From: Fidelibacterota bacterium
GTDB lineage: Bacteria > Fidelibacterota > UBA2242 > JAFGTP01
NCBI GenBank assembly: GCA_021734005.1
Contig: JAIPJV010000035.1
Coordinates: 1 to 11,717 of the forward strand
Length of the DNA: 11,717 nucleotides
Direction: 5' to 3'
Both the position numbers and the translations under genes were made by a program. The notes beneath the pieces were generated by a model. The model had not been told where the DNA came from. It ran no database searches and saw only the letters and a list, made by a program, of their open reading frames with translations. Of the stretch, positions 1 through 7,048 are shown in pieces (the first letter of the stretch is position 1; each line of letters starts with the position of its first letter).

Positions 1-854
1 ATCTGAGTCTGAAGTTTTGCTTCCTGCGGATTTTCATTACTATCCAGAAAATCAGCCAGATCATTTTCGGCTACTCTCAATTCTTTTTGCACTTCCAGAA
101 AGCGCTCTTCAATAAATTGTAAATTCTGCCTCGCTTTTTCTGTATATATTTGTCTAACCTGCTCCCGGAGATTTCTTATGAATTCCTGACAGATTCGGGT
201 AGAAAAGACAGGATCGTCAGTTTCCACCTTAATAGTCATAACTCCTGATTCTCTATCAACGGAAACGCTAAACATACCAGATAGACTTTCTAGAGCTGCG
301 ACTTCCTCTTCACTTAAAATCCGAACATCCTGGCCATCACCTGTGACTACTAGAGTGTCATCTTTAAACAGAGATAAAATAGTGCCGGGCAAGCCAATTG
401 TATATTTTTTAACTGTCCCCAATATGTTGAAGCCCTGATCATATTTAATATAATCAAGATAGGACATGGTTGAGTCAACATCTTTGAAATAGTACTCGGC
501 ATTAGCAACGGCCAGGCGAACTTCTCTGCTCTTTAAAATTTCCGGCATTGTTTCTGGTGTCAGGCCTGTACTTCCACCACCTAAGTTGATACCAAAACTC
601 CTCAAAGCAGAAAGAGGGGCACCGGACATCTTATTTTCAGAAGGTATTTCTCTGACAACAAGAGCAGTAGAACTGTATGTAGGAGACTTTAGTAAGGCGA
701 AGACCACACCTAAAACCAGGAAAACAACTGTAACTATGCTGATGAATTTTAGATTGGAGAAAATTATCTCAGCATAGTCGAGCAGATTAATCTCTTCCTC
801 TTCATATTCCAGATAACCTGGTTGTTGTTGAAATTGGTTGATTTCTTTATCCAT
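1..854 (-). CDS. Wzz-family polysaccharide copolymerase / chain-length determinant (partial, C-terminus beyond window)
   Basis: My own reverse-strand translation gives 284 codons from an ATG at 854 to the window edge, with no stop. The N-terminus is acidic and cytoplasmic (EYEEEEINLLDYAEII), as in Wzz domains. A membrane segment lies at about residues 34-56 (FISIVTVVFLVLGVVFALL) and runs into the family-typical SPTYSSTALVV. A periplasmic alpha/beta region follows, then a charged, coiled-coil-like helix from about residue 214 (IYTEKARQNLQFIEERFLEV). Wzz proteins set polysaccharide chain length in the inner membrane and work with a Wza-type exporter, here encoded just upstream. A weak AAAGAG ribosome-binding site (861-866) overlaps the stop region of the upstream gene, so the two are probably translationally coupled. 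The second membrane helix and any fused tyrosine-kinase domain would lie outside the window, so a kinase fusion cannot be excluded. Confidence 0.88.
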   Translation of the reverse strand, partial: MDKEINQFQQQPGYLEYEEEEINLLDYAEIIFSNLKFISIVTVVFLVLGVVFALLKSPTYSSTALVVREIPSENKMSGAPLSALRSFGINLGGGSTGLTPETMPEILKSREVRLAVANAEYYFKDVDSTMSYLDYIKYDQGFNILGTVKKYTIGLPGTILSLFKDDTLVVTGDGQDVRILSEEEVAALESLSGMFSVSVDRESGVMTIKVETDDPVFSTRICQEFIRNLREQVRQIYTEKARQNLQFIEERFLEVQKELRVAENDLADFLDSNENPQEAKLQTQ

Positions 855-865
855 TTATATCTCTT

Positions 866-3800
866 TTATAATCTGTTAGCAAGAACTAAGATAGTGAGAG
901 CATTAGTCACCAGAGCCATGGTTTGAGTAACAACTTTGTTAATGTCAAAGGGCTCTTTATCCTTTGGGGCAGGTTTCTTGGTGACCAGAATTCTAGATCC
1001 ATCTTCAACTTTTGGGTTTTGAATATATTTACCCAGAAATTTATTGATCTTTTCAGTCCTGCCTGTAGGATAGGTTAAATAAATATTTTCCGTGCTATCC
1101 TTAATTCCTCCAGTATTTTTGATGTAATAAAATAAGCGCTTGTTCCTCTGGAATTTTACATAACCACCGAGACCGACATTGCCAGCGACCTGTACGGTGT
1201 TAGGCTTCTTTGGGATTGAAATATTATCTCCTGCAAATAATTCAATTTTGTTATCATCATTTTTTTCTTTTAACATTTCTTCAAAATCGATTAATACCCT
1301 ATTCCCGTTTCTGATGAATTGTGCTCCCCCTAGATAGGCATTTCTCCTGATTCCACCTGCTCTTTCAACCAGATCATAGAGCGTTTCATTATCTTTTACC
1401 AACAGATATTCACCGGGGAAATAAACCTCTCCAGTTATGCTGACAGTTTTTCCTGCTTCAAAATCAGGATCCTTGTAGATTCGAATCACATCCCGATGTT
1501 GAAGATGAAATTGCCTGGCTTCTTGTAAAGCCTGCATGGTATCAGAAACTGAATAAGAAATGTTCTCAAATTCATTATCAACCAGAGAAATATGGAGCTT
1601 ATCATATCGTGGGGGGGCGTCACTACTTCCATTGTAATCTATAGGACGATATAAATCAACAGATTCAAGAAATGCGCCTTCTTTAAATCCATTTGCAAGC
1701 ACTATAGCATCCTCAAGAGTCATGTTACTTGTATAATTATACCGCCCTGGTTCTTTTACAAATCCTTTAATATCAATGAATTTGTTGGTAATTTTGTTAA
1801 TGTTATTTGGATAAACAATTATTTTATCAAGAGGCTGTAGTAGTTTGCTCCCAAACCCCTTGCCATTAATTGCTTCTTTCAAATTGAAAGACATTGTAGT
1901 ATCGTTTATACCATCTGGTAGTGTTCTGACTAGGTCAGCTCTTTCAAGATAAACTTTTTTTCGATACTGTTCATCCAATAATCCCCCTGCTTTGAAAAGA
2001 AGATCTTTAACTCGCATACTATCTAAGAGATCATATGTGCCAGGATTTTTGACCTTACCCATTATATTAACATCATAAACAAATCTAATCTCATCGATTG
2101 AGAAAATTCTCAATTTATCCTTAGGCTTTAAATCAAGATTATGTCTGGGATCTTGATTTAGTGCTTTATAAAGGTTAATTCTTATTAATTTTCTTGTATT
2201 ATCATTTTGTAATCGATAAAGTTCTGCTTTCTTTAAATATACCTGTTTTCTAAATTCCTTATCCCATAGACCTCCAGCTTTGAATAGTAGATCCTTGACC
2301 TTCATACTATCCATAAAAGTATATGTGCCAGGATTCTTAACCTTACCAGTTATGCTGACATTATAAATGTCCTTAATTTCATCTAAAGAATAAACTCTCA
2401 ATTTATCTCGTGGTTTTAATTTAATATTATGTTCAGGAATGCCATTTATGGCTTTTTTAAGATTTATTTCAATAAGTTTTCTTGAATTATCTTTTTGCAA
2501 TCTATAAATATCTGCTCTATCCCAATAGATCTCATCTTTAAGACTATCAGCTTTATAGATCAGTTGGCGAATAGTGGTGATCGAATTATTGAGTTCATAA
2601 CGACCGGGACTATAAACAGGTCCATTGATTGTGACATAGTTTTCCAGTATATCACTAATTGATAGTACCTTGACTTCATCACCATTTTCCAGGCTAATTG
2701 ATTTTTTGCCCTGTAAGACCTCTTCAAAATTAAAGTCCCGGATTCTTCTTAATTTTCCATGATTTTTACGTGATTCAAAAGGTATGATTCTGTTGATCTG
2801 AATCCTTTTTGTATAGGCCTCAGCTGTTAAACCACCAGCAAATTCAAGCAGGTCGTTTAATCTCTCATTTCCTTTGAGTTCAAAAATAGCTGGCCGGTGA
2901 ACTTTTCCTGAAATTTTAACAGTTTTCCCGCGAACAGGTACAAATATTTTGTCATCATTCTGTAATTTTTCGGAAATCCGGCCTTTGCCTTTGACAAGAT
3001 ACTCATAGAAGTCAACAGTATCAATAACAGTTCCATTTCTGATCACCTTGATATTTCTCAAACTTCCGCTGGTTTTGGGACCGCCCACACTGTAAAGGGC
3101 ATTAAATACAGTAGAGTAACTGCTTACAGTATAGCCACCGGAATTATCGACTTCACCAAGCACGAATATTTTAATTGGTCTTAAGCGTGTTAATGTGAGA
3201 TCCATTGAAATAGTAGGAGGAGATTTAGTTAAACCACCATATTTTCTTGATAGCCATTTTTTTAATTCTTCTCGAGCTGTTTTTAGTTTCATGTTAGCTA
3301 TTGTATATTGCCCTACATTAGGTACGAAAATTCTGCCTTCTTTATCAACTTTCAATTCGTATTGAAATTCGGTTGCACCCCATAGAGTGAGTCTTAGAAC
3401 GTCTTGAGGTCCAATAATATACCCTTCGTTTACAGGACCAGTGCTCGATGGTCTAAAAGTCTCAGGGATGTTATTAAAAAGTTTATAACCAAAATAAGAT
3501 AATTTTTTTGGCTCAGGTTTTTTTTCTGGTGTTGGCTTTGGTCCCTTTTGGGGCGTTTTTTTAGTAGTTGTTGCTTCATCTTTTTTTGTTTTTTGTGAAT
3601 TGGTAGTGTCTTTGTTAGGTTCTTTGTCCGATTCTGACAAAGTGATTTTTTTGGGTGTCTGAGTTTGACCGGTCTGATTCACATTATATAATCTCAGCCA
3701 TTCATTTATCTTTGATTCTGGAATTCCTCTGGATTTGGCCTGCTGGCGGGCAACTTCCGGATTAGAAAGATCGATACCGGCCTGCCTGGCTCGTGATTTG

Positions 3801-3940
3801 ACTTCCTCCAGGGTTAAGCCGCGTTTTGCGAGCTCCTCTTTACCGGATTGGGTTAGATCACTTTCTGAAATTTGAGCTGAAAGTAAAGCAAATATAGATA
3901 AAAGAATTACTAAACTTCCCGCTATCCACTTTTTATTCAT
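866..3940 (-). CDS. Large SLBB-repeat polysaccharide export protein (Wza/Poly_export family)
   Basis: This 1024-residue protein probably forms the outer-membrane/periplasmic channel exporting capsule or exopolysaccharide. It starts with a Sec signal peptide (hydrophobic core about residues 6-22, likely cut after LLSA). There is no lipobox cysteine, unlike classical Wza. A helical charged segment (28-86) and a K/T/P/E-rich linker (about 88-147) follow. The Poly_export domain is at about 172-250 (YIIGPQDVLRLTLWG, then DKEGRIFVPNVG). I count eight SLBB-like units, marked by G-x-V-x-x-P/G-G motifs near residues 262, 345, 440, 532, 628, 726, 837 and 920. Wza itself is under 400 residues with few such units, so this is a long variant. 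The C-terminus ends in a mildly hydrophobic helix (about 1004-1022) that could enter the outer membrane. An AGAGGAA ribosome-binding site sits 6 bases before the ATG. The gene leads a two-gene operon with the Wzz-like gene, 11 bases downstream. Confidence 0.9.
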   Translation of the reverse strand: MNKKWIAGSLVILLSIFALLSAQISESDLTQSGKEELAKRGLTLEEVKSRARQAGIDLSNPEVARQQAKSRGIPESKINEWLRLYNVNQTGQTQTPKKITLSESDKEPNKDTTNSQKTKKDEATTTKKTPQKGPKPTPEKKPEPKKLSYFGYKLFNNIPETFRPSSTGPVNEGYIIGPQDVLRLTLWGATEFQYELKVDKEGRIFVPNVGQYTIANMKLKTAREELKKWLSRKYGGLTKSPPTISMDLTLTRLRPIKIFVLGEVDNSGGYTVSSYSTVFNALYSVGGPKTSGSLRNIKVIRNGTVIDTVDFYEYLVKGKGRISEKLQNDDKIFVPVRGKTVKISGKVHRPAIFELKGNERLNDLLEFAGGLTAEAYTKRIQINRIIPFESRKNHGKLRRIRDFNFEEVLQGKKSISLENGDEVKVLSISDILENYVTINGPVYSPGRYELNNSITTIRQLIYKADSLKDEIYWDRADIYRLQKDNSRKLIEINLKKAINGIPEHNIKLKPRDKLRVYSLDEIKDIYNVSITGKVKNPGTYTFMDSMKVKDLLFKAGGLWDKEFRKQVYLKKAELYRLQNDNTRKLIRINLYKALNQDPRHNLDLKPKDKLRIFSIDEIRFVYDVNIMGKVKNPGTYDLLDSMRVKDLLFKAGGLLDEQYRKKVYLERADLVRTLPDGINDTTMSFNLKEAINGKGFGSKLLQPLDKIIVYPNNINKITNKFIDIKGFVKEPGRYNYTSNMTLEDAIVLANGFKEGAFLESVDLYRPIDYNGSSDAPPRYDKLHISLVDNEFENISYSVSDTMQALQEARQFHLQHRDVIRIYKDPDFEAGKTVSITGEVYFPGEYLLVKDNETLYDLVERAGGIRRNAYLGGAQFIRNGNRVLIDFEEMLKEKNDDNKIELFAGDNISIPKKPNTVQVAGNVGLGGYVKFQRNKRLFYYIKNTGGIKDSTENIYLTYPTGRTEKINKFLGKYIQNPKVEDGSRILVTKKPAPKDKEPFDINKVVTQTMALVTNALTILVLANRL
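1781..2635 (-). repeat. Tandem SLBB units inside the export protein gene (about 92-97 codons each)
   Basis: Three consecutive units (protein residues about 436-527, 528-623 and 624-720) align over their full length. The second and third are closest: both contain GKVKNPGTY, exactly 96 residues (288 bases) apart, followed by DSM[KR]VKDLLFKAGGL. At DNA level they share blocks such as ATATGTGCCAGGATT on the plus strand (from 2033 and 2321). The first and second share YRLQ[KN]DN[ST]RKLI. This indicates expansion by internal tandem duplication. Confidence 0.85.
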
Positions 3941-3975
3941 AAATTATTCCTCTGGTTTATTTTCGCATTTTATTT

Positions 3976-4004
3976 ATTTGAAAAATTTAGAAGAAAATTG
4001 ACAA
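3976..4004 (-). promoter_or_regulatory. Candidate promoter for the polysaccharide export operon
   Basis: On the minus strand TTGTCA (4004-3999) is followed after 17 bases by TCAAAT (3981-3976), leaving about 35 bases to the ATG at 3940. The -35 is good and the -10 poor. Position relative to the gene is plausible. Confidence 0.22.
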
Positions 4005-4119
4005 TAGTAATCTGGATTAACTACTCCTTTGGAGCTTTTTGGTTTTCATTAATAAAGGATTAACTTAATAAATGATAATTTTGAATGTCTCAAATTGATC
4101 ATTTCGGAGGTGGAAAATA

Positions 4120-4152
4120 ATGTATTTGTTAAACTTTGGGAATAGATTCTAA
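4120..4152 (+). CDS. Possible ten-residue leader peptide ORF
   Basis: A short ORF (ATG at 4120, TAA at 4150-4152; product MYLLNFGNRF) is preceded by CGGAGGTGG (4105-4113), a strong Shine-Dalgarno at good spacing. It lies in the left arm of the inverted repeat, about 300 bases before the peptidase gene. GGAGG is unusual in such AT-rich DNA, which is the main argument for it. No promoter is evident and it could be a chance ORF. Confidence 0.2.
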   Translation: MYLLNFGNRF

Positions 4153-4272
4153 AAATTTAAAAGGTAAAATTTTATAAATAAATTTAAAATAGTACTTTAG
4201 GATTAGTTTTTTTAAACAATATATTTTTTTGCCAATAGTTTCAAATTATTAATCTATTCACAAAATTAAACA
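4127..4272. repeat. Imperfect inverted repeat (22-base arms, about 102-base AT-rich spacer)
   Basis: Read on the plus strand from 4127, the left arm begins TGTTAAACTTTG and ends GAATAGATT. Read on the minus strand from 4272, the right arm begins TGTTTAATTTTG and ends with the same GAATAGATT. Nineteen of 22 positions agree. GGAGGT precedes both arms on their respective strands (4106-4111 plus; 4277-4282 minus), at different distances (15 and 4 bases). It could be a large RNA stem, two inverted copies of an old leader sequence, or a decayed miniature element. Confidence 0.5.
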
Positions 4273-4388
4273 GTTTACCTCCTTTATGTAAATCATCTTG
4301 TACCAAATTGAAAAATAAACACTATTCATGTCCCCCAATTTTAATATTTTTTTGTGATTAACTCAAAGGATTTTTTTATTGTATTGTT

Positions 4389-4417
4389 TTGGTTTTTGGT
4401 AATATATTTTTTAATAT
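4389..4417 (+). promoter_or_regulatory. Candidate promoter for the S9 peptidase gene
   Basis: A TTGGTT hexamer (4389-4394) is followed after 17 bases by TAATAT (4412-4417), a moderate fit to a vegetative-type -35/-10 pair. It would give a leader of roughly 24 bases before the ATG at 4448. Many A/T hexamers occur here, so the assignment is weak. Confidence 0.25.
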
Positions 4418-4432
4418 AGCCAGAAATGTAAG

Positions 4433-4442
4433 AAGGAGGTAA
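4433..4442 (+). promoter_or_regulatory. Strong Shine-Dalgarno of the S9 peptidase gene, with an upstream complement
   Basis: AAGGAGGTAA lies 5 bases before the ATG at 4448 and fixes the start. A perfect 10-base complement, TTACCTCCTT, is at 4275-4284. If a transcript started upstream of 4275, the two could pair and hide the ribosome-binding site. The nearer candidate promoter at 4389-4417 would exclude it from the leader. Confidence 0.7.
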
Positions 4443-4447
4443 TAAGT

Positions 4448-7048
4448 ATGAAATTAAGAAATAAGTTTATCAGCAGAAGAAAATTTGTGATTCTTATCAC
4501 ATTTTTATTAGCAGGAACTCTTTTTGCCAAAACACCAGTGCAGCTCCAAAGCTGGCTTTCAACCGAACCGCTCTCCCTTTCCCGGCCGGTTTTTAGCAGT
4601 GAGGTTGACCAGAGAGAACAAAGCTGGTCTATAGACAATGCCCTTAAATTTGAGCATATCAACATAACAGAGATAACACCAAATTCAGCAGATCCCTTTA
4701 AATGGATCGATGGCACAAAGTCCACCTGGTCACCAGTAAAATCGGAATCGAATCAAGGAATAAATCTCCCATCTAAATCTTCTGATATACCAGAGATCAC
4801 TTACCTCACTACCTACATTCAGGCCGAACGCTGGCTGAAAGCTGATCTGAAAATCAAAACCCGTCTGGCCTTTAAGGTCTGGCTGAATGATGAGAATGTT
4901 GTTTGTAAAGAATCCGTGGATAGCAGTGAAAATATAACTGAAAAAACAATTCCAATAAAACTGGAAAAAGGGAATCATAAAATATCTATAAAAATTGCCC
5001 GCCCAGGCAATTTTGAACAGGATGCCCATCTATTAGCCCAGTTGATGATTGATAAAAAAAATAAGGATAAAATTCAAAATTCTATTGAACCAACCCAATA
5101 TATGGATGTAGAACATCTGCTCTACACTCCGAAGGTTCAGAGCGTTTCTACGTCGGCAGATGGTGATCTTTTCGCTGTTCATAAAAAACATGTCCATTCT
5201 CCCGACAATTCAGAGGATTGGATTGAGATCAGAAATTATTCCGACGGCTCTCCTGTTCAAACCTATCGTGGCGGAATGGAAATTAAATCCTTCAAATGGT
5301 CTCCCGTCGGTCATCAATTCTCCTATACAACAGAAAAAGATGGTAAAACTACAATCTGGAAATACGATCTTGAGTCTGGGAAGGCTGAACGGATTCTAAA
5401 GGATATAGAAGACCTGGATAATTATCATTGGACTCGTAATGGGGAAAATATAATTTACAGTGTCAAGTTCAAGCATCCTGAAGAAGAAATCGGTGTCAGA
5501 AGAGTCAAGAGCCTGGAAGACCGGCAGCCATATAATCGATTTGATCATTATTTATATCGAGTCAATATTGAATCAGGAGCGAAACAGCGGCTGACTGCAG
5601 GTAAATTATCTACAAATTTAAATGCCCTCAGTCCGGATGGTAATCGTCTAATTTTCAGCAGACATCAACAGGATTACAATCAAAGACCATTTAGCAAAGA
5701 TACTTACTATATTCTCAATCTCAATGACCTTAGCCTTGATTCATTATTTACCTGCCGGTGGCTAAATTCCATTGAATGGGCTCCAACCGGGGATAAATTG
5801 CTAATTACAGGAGGCGCTTCCCTGTTTGGCAGTGCTGGTAATAAATTACCAGAGGATGTTGTCCCCAATGAATATGATGTTCAGGCTTATATTTATAATT
5901 TGCGCAATTCAAAGGTCAAACCTATCTCTCTGGATTTTGCTCCTTCAATAAACAAAGCGGAGTGGATTGAGGAAGATAAAATAATATTTCTGGCCCTAGA
6001 TCGCTCCCGGGTAAATTTGTTTGAATATCAGGTTTCCAAAAATACTTATGTTGGCATTGAATCCGATATAGAAGCCATTAATAATTTTGATTTTGCCTCT
6101 AATAATAGCAATAATGGAATCTACTATGGAACAAGTGCCAATGCTCCGATCAGAATCAATAGACTCAAATTTGGCTGGCGGGGGAAAAATGAATTGCTCC
6201 TCGACCCTGTCAAAGAATATTACAAAAATGTGGAACTCAGCAGAGTCAAAAGATGGACTTTCAATAATAAAGATGGCGTGGAAATCGAAGGACGTGTTTA
6301 TTACCCACCGGAATTTGATAGAGAGAAAAAATACCCCTGTATCGTCTATTATTATGGGGGAACCAGCCCGGTTTCCAGAAATTTTGATGGCCGTTATCCC
6401 AAAAATTACTGGGCTGCTAATGGTTATATCGTTTATGTAATGCAGCCGAGCGGGGCCACAGGTTTTGGGCAGGAATTCTCAGCCAACCATGTCAATGAAT
6501 GGGGCACAATTGTTCCTGACGAAATAATTAACGGCACTAAGAAATTTTTAGATGCTCATTCGTTTGTTGATAAAAACAGATTGGGTTGTATTGGTGCGTC
6601 TTATGGTGGCTTTACAACTGAAGCACTGATCACGAAAACGGACATGTTCTCCGCTGCAGTCTCCCACGCCGGAATTAGTTCGATTCCCGGTTATTGGGGC
6701 GAAGGCTACTGGGGATATCAGTACGGTTCCGTAGCCAACGCTACTAAATACCCCTGGTCGGACACAGATTTTTTTATCAATAATAGTGCCTATTTTGATG
6801 CTGAAAAAATCACCACGCCCCTTCTTCTCACTCATGGAACTGACGACCATAATGTGCCAACCGGACAAAGCATTCAGCTTTATACTGCCCTGAAAATTTT
6901 GGGCAAAGATGTGGAATTTTTGAGATGCGCTGATCAAGGCCATTGGGTTCTGGACTATAAAAAGCGGGAAAAATGGACAAAATCGATTGTAGCCTGGTTC
7001 GACAAATGGCTCAAGGATCAGCCGGAATGGTGGCAGGATTTATATTAA
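4448..7048 (+). CDS. Secreted S9-family serine peptidase (prolyl oligopeptidase / DPP-IV-like)
   Basis: This 866-residue exported peptidase has an alpha/beta-hydrolase catalytic domain from about residue 600. The nucleophile is Ser718 in GASYGG, the acid is most likely Asp800 in HGTDDHNV (aligned with Asp708 of human DPP4), and the base is His832 in DQGHW, so the triad looks intact. YYYGG at 634-638 fits the oxyanion-loop position. Residues about 220-590 form a beta-propeller with blades such as FKWSPVG, ALSPDGNRLIF and EWAPTGDKLLI; in this family it restricts access to short peptides. Residues about 75-200 look like an extra beta-sandwich (VWLNDENV, then LEKGNHKISIKI), resembling PA14 or carbohydrate-binding folds. 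The N-terminus is a signal peptide, probably cut after LFA at residue 27, and contains SRRKFV, a possible twin-arginine motif. An ideal Shine-Dalgarno fixes the start. The gene stands alone, divergent from the export operon. Exact substrate specificity cannot be read. Confidence 0.92.
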   Translation: MKLRNKFISRRKFVILITFLLAGTLFAKTPVQLQSWLSTEPLSLSRPVFSSEVDQREQSWSIDNALKFEHINITEITPNSADPFKWIDGTKSTWSPVKSESNQGINLPSKSSDIPEITYLTTYIQAERWLKADLKIKTRLAFKVWLNDENVVCKESVDSSENITEKTIPIKLEKGNHKISIKIARPGNFEQDAHLLAQLMIDKKNKDKIQNSIEPTQYMDVEHLLYTPKVQSVSTSADGDLFAVHKKHVHSPDNSEDWIEIRNYSDGSPVQTYRGGMEIKSFKWSPVGHQFSYTTEKDGKTTIWKYDLESGKAERILKDIEDLDNYHWTRNGENIIYSVKFKHPEEEIGVRRVKSLEDRQPYNRFDHYLYRVNIESGAKQRLTAGKLSTNLNALSPDGNRLIFSRHQQDYNQRPFSKDTYYILNLNDLSLDSLFTCRWLNSIEWAPTGDKLLITGGASLFGSAGNKLPEDVVPNEYDVQAYIYNLRNSKVKPISLDFAPSINKAEWIEEDKIIFLALDRSRVNLFEYQVSKNTYVGIESDIEAINNFDFASNNSNNGIYYGTSANAPIRINRLKFGWRGKNELLLDPVKEYYKNVELSRVKRWTFNNKDGVEIEGRVYYPPEFDREKKYPCIVYYYGGTSPVSRNFDGRYPKNYWAANGYIVYVMQPSGATGFGQEFSANHVNEWGTIVPDEIINGTKKFLDAHSFVDKNRLGCIGASYGGFTTEALITKTDMFSAAVSHAGISSIPGYWGEGYWGYQYGSVANATKYPWSDTDFFINNSAYFDAEKITTPLLLTHGTDDHNVPTGQSIQLYTALKILGKDVEFLRCADQGHWVLDYKKREKWTKSIVAWFDKWLKDQPEWWQDLY

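Larger units (their letters stand above)
3941..4447. other. Divergent AT-rich intergenic region with inverted repeats and candidate promoters
   Basis: These 507 bases separate the leftward export operon from the rightward peptidase gene and must hold both promoters. I see no convincing full-length gene. An imperfect inverted repeat has arms at 4127-4148 and 4251-4272 (19 of 22 positions match), each arm preceded on its own strand by GGAGGT. A ten-codon ORF lies at 4120-4152. ATTAACT occurs three times (within 4014-4022, 4057-4065 and 4355-4363). A small perfect hairpin CTCC-TTT-GGAG lies at 4024-4034. TTACCTCCTT at 4275-4284 is complementary to the peptidase Shine-Dalgarno. Confidence 0.6.

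Noticed and set aside
586..777. Plus-strand ORF of 63 residues
   Set aside because: Antisense to the Wzz-like gene, which has family motifs and a membrane segment; this is a shadow ORF.
4024..4034. CTCC-TTT-GGAG as a terminator
   Set aside because: Four-base stem is too short, and it lies in a promoter region between divergent genes.
4411..5029. Minus-strand ORFs over the peptidase 5' end
   Set aside because: Antisense to a well supported signal peptide and accessory domain; no ribosome-binding sites or family features.
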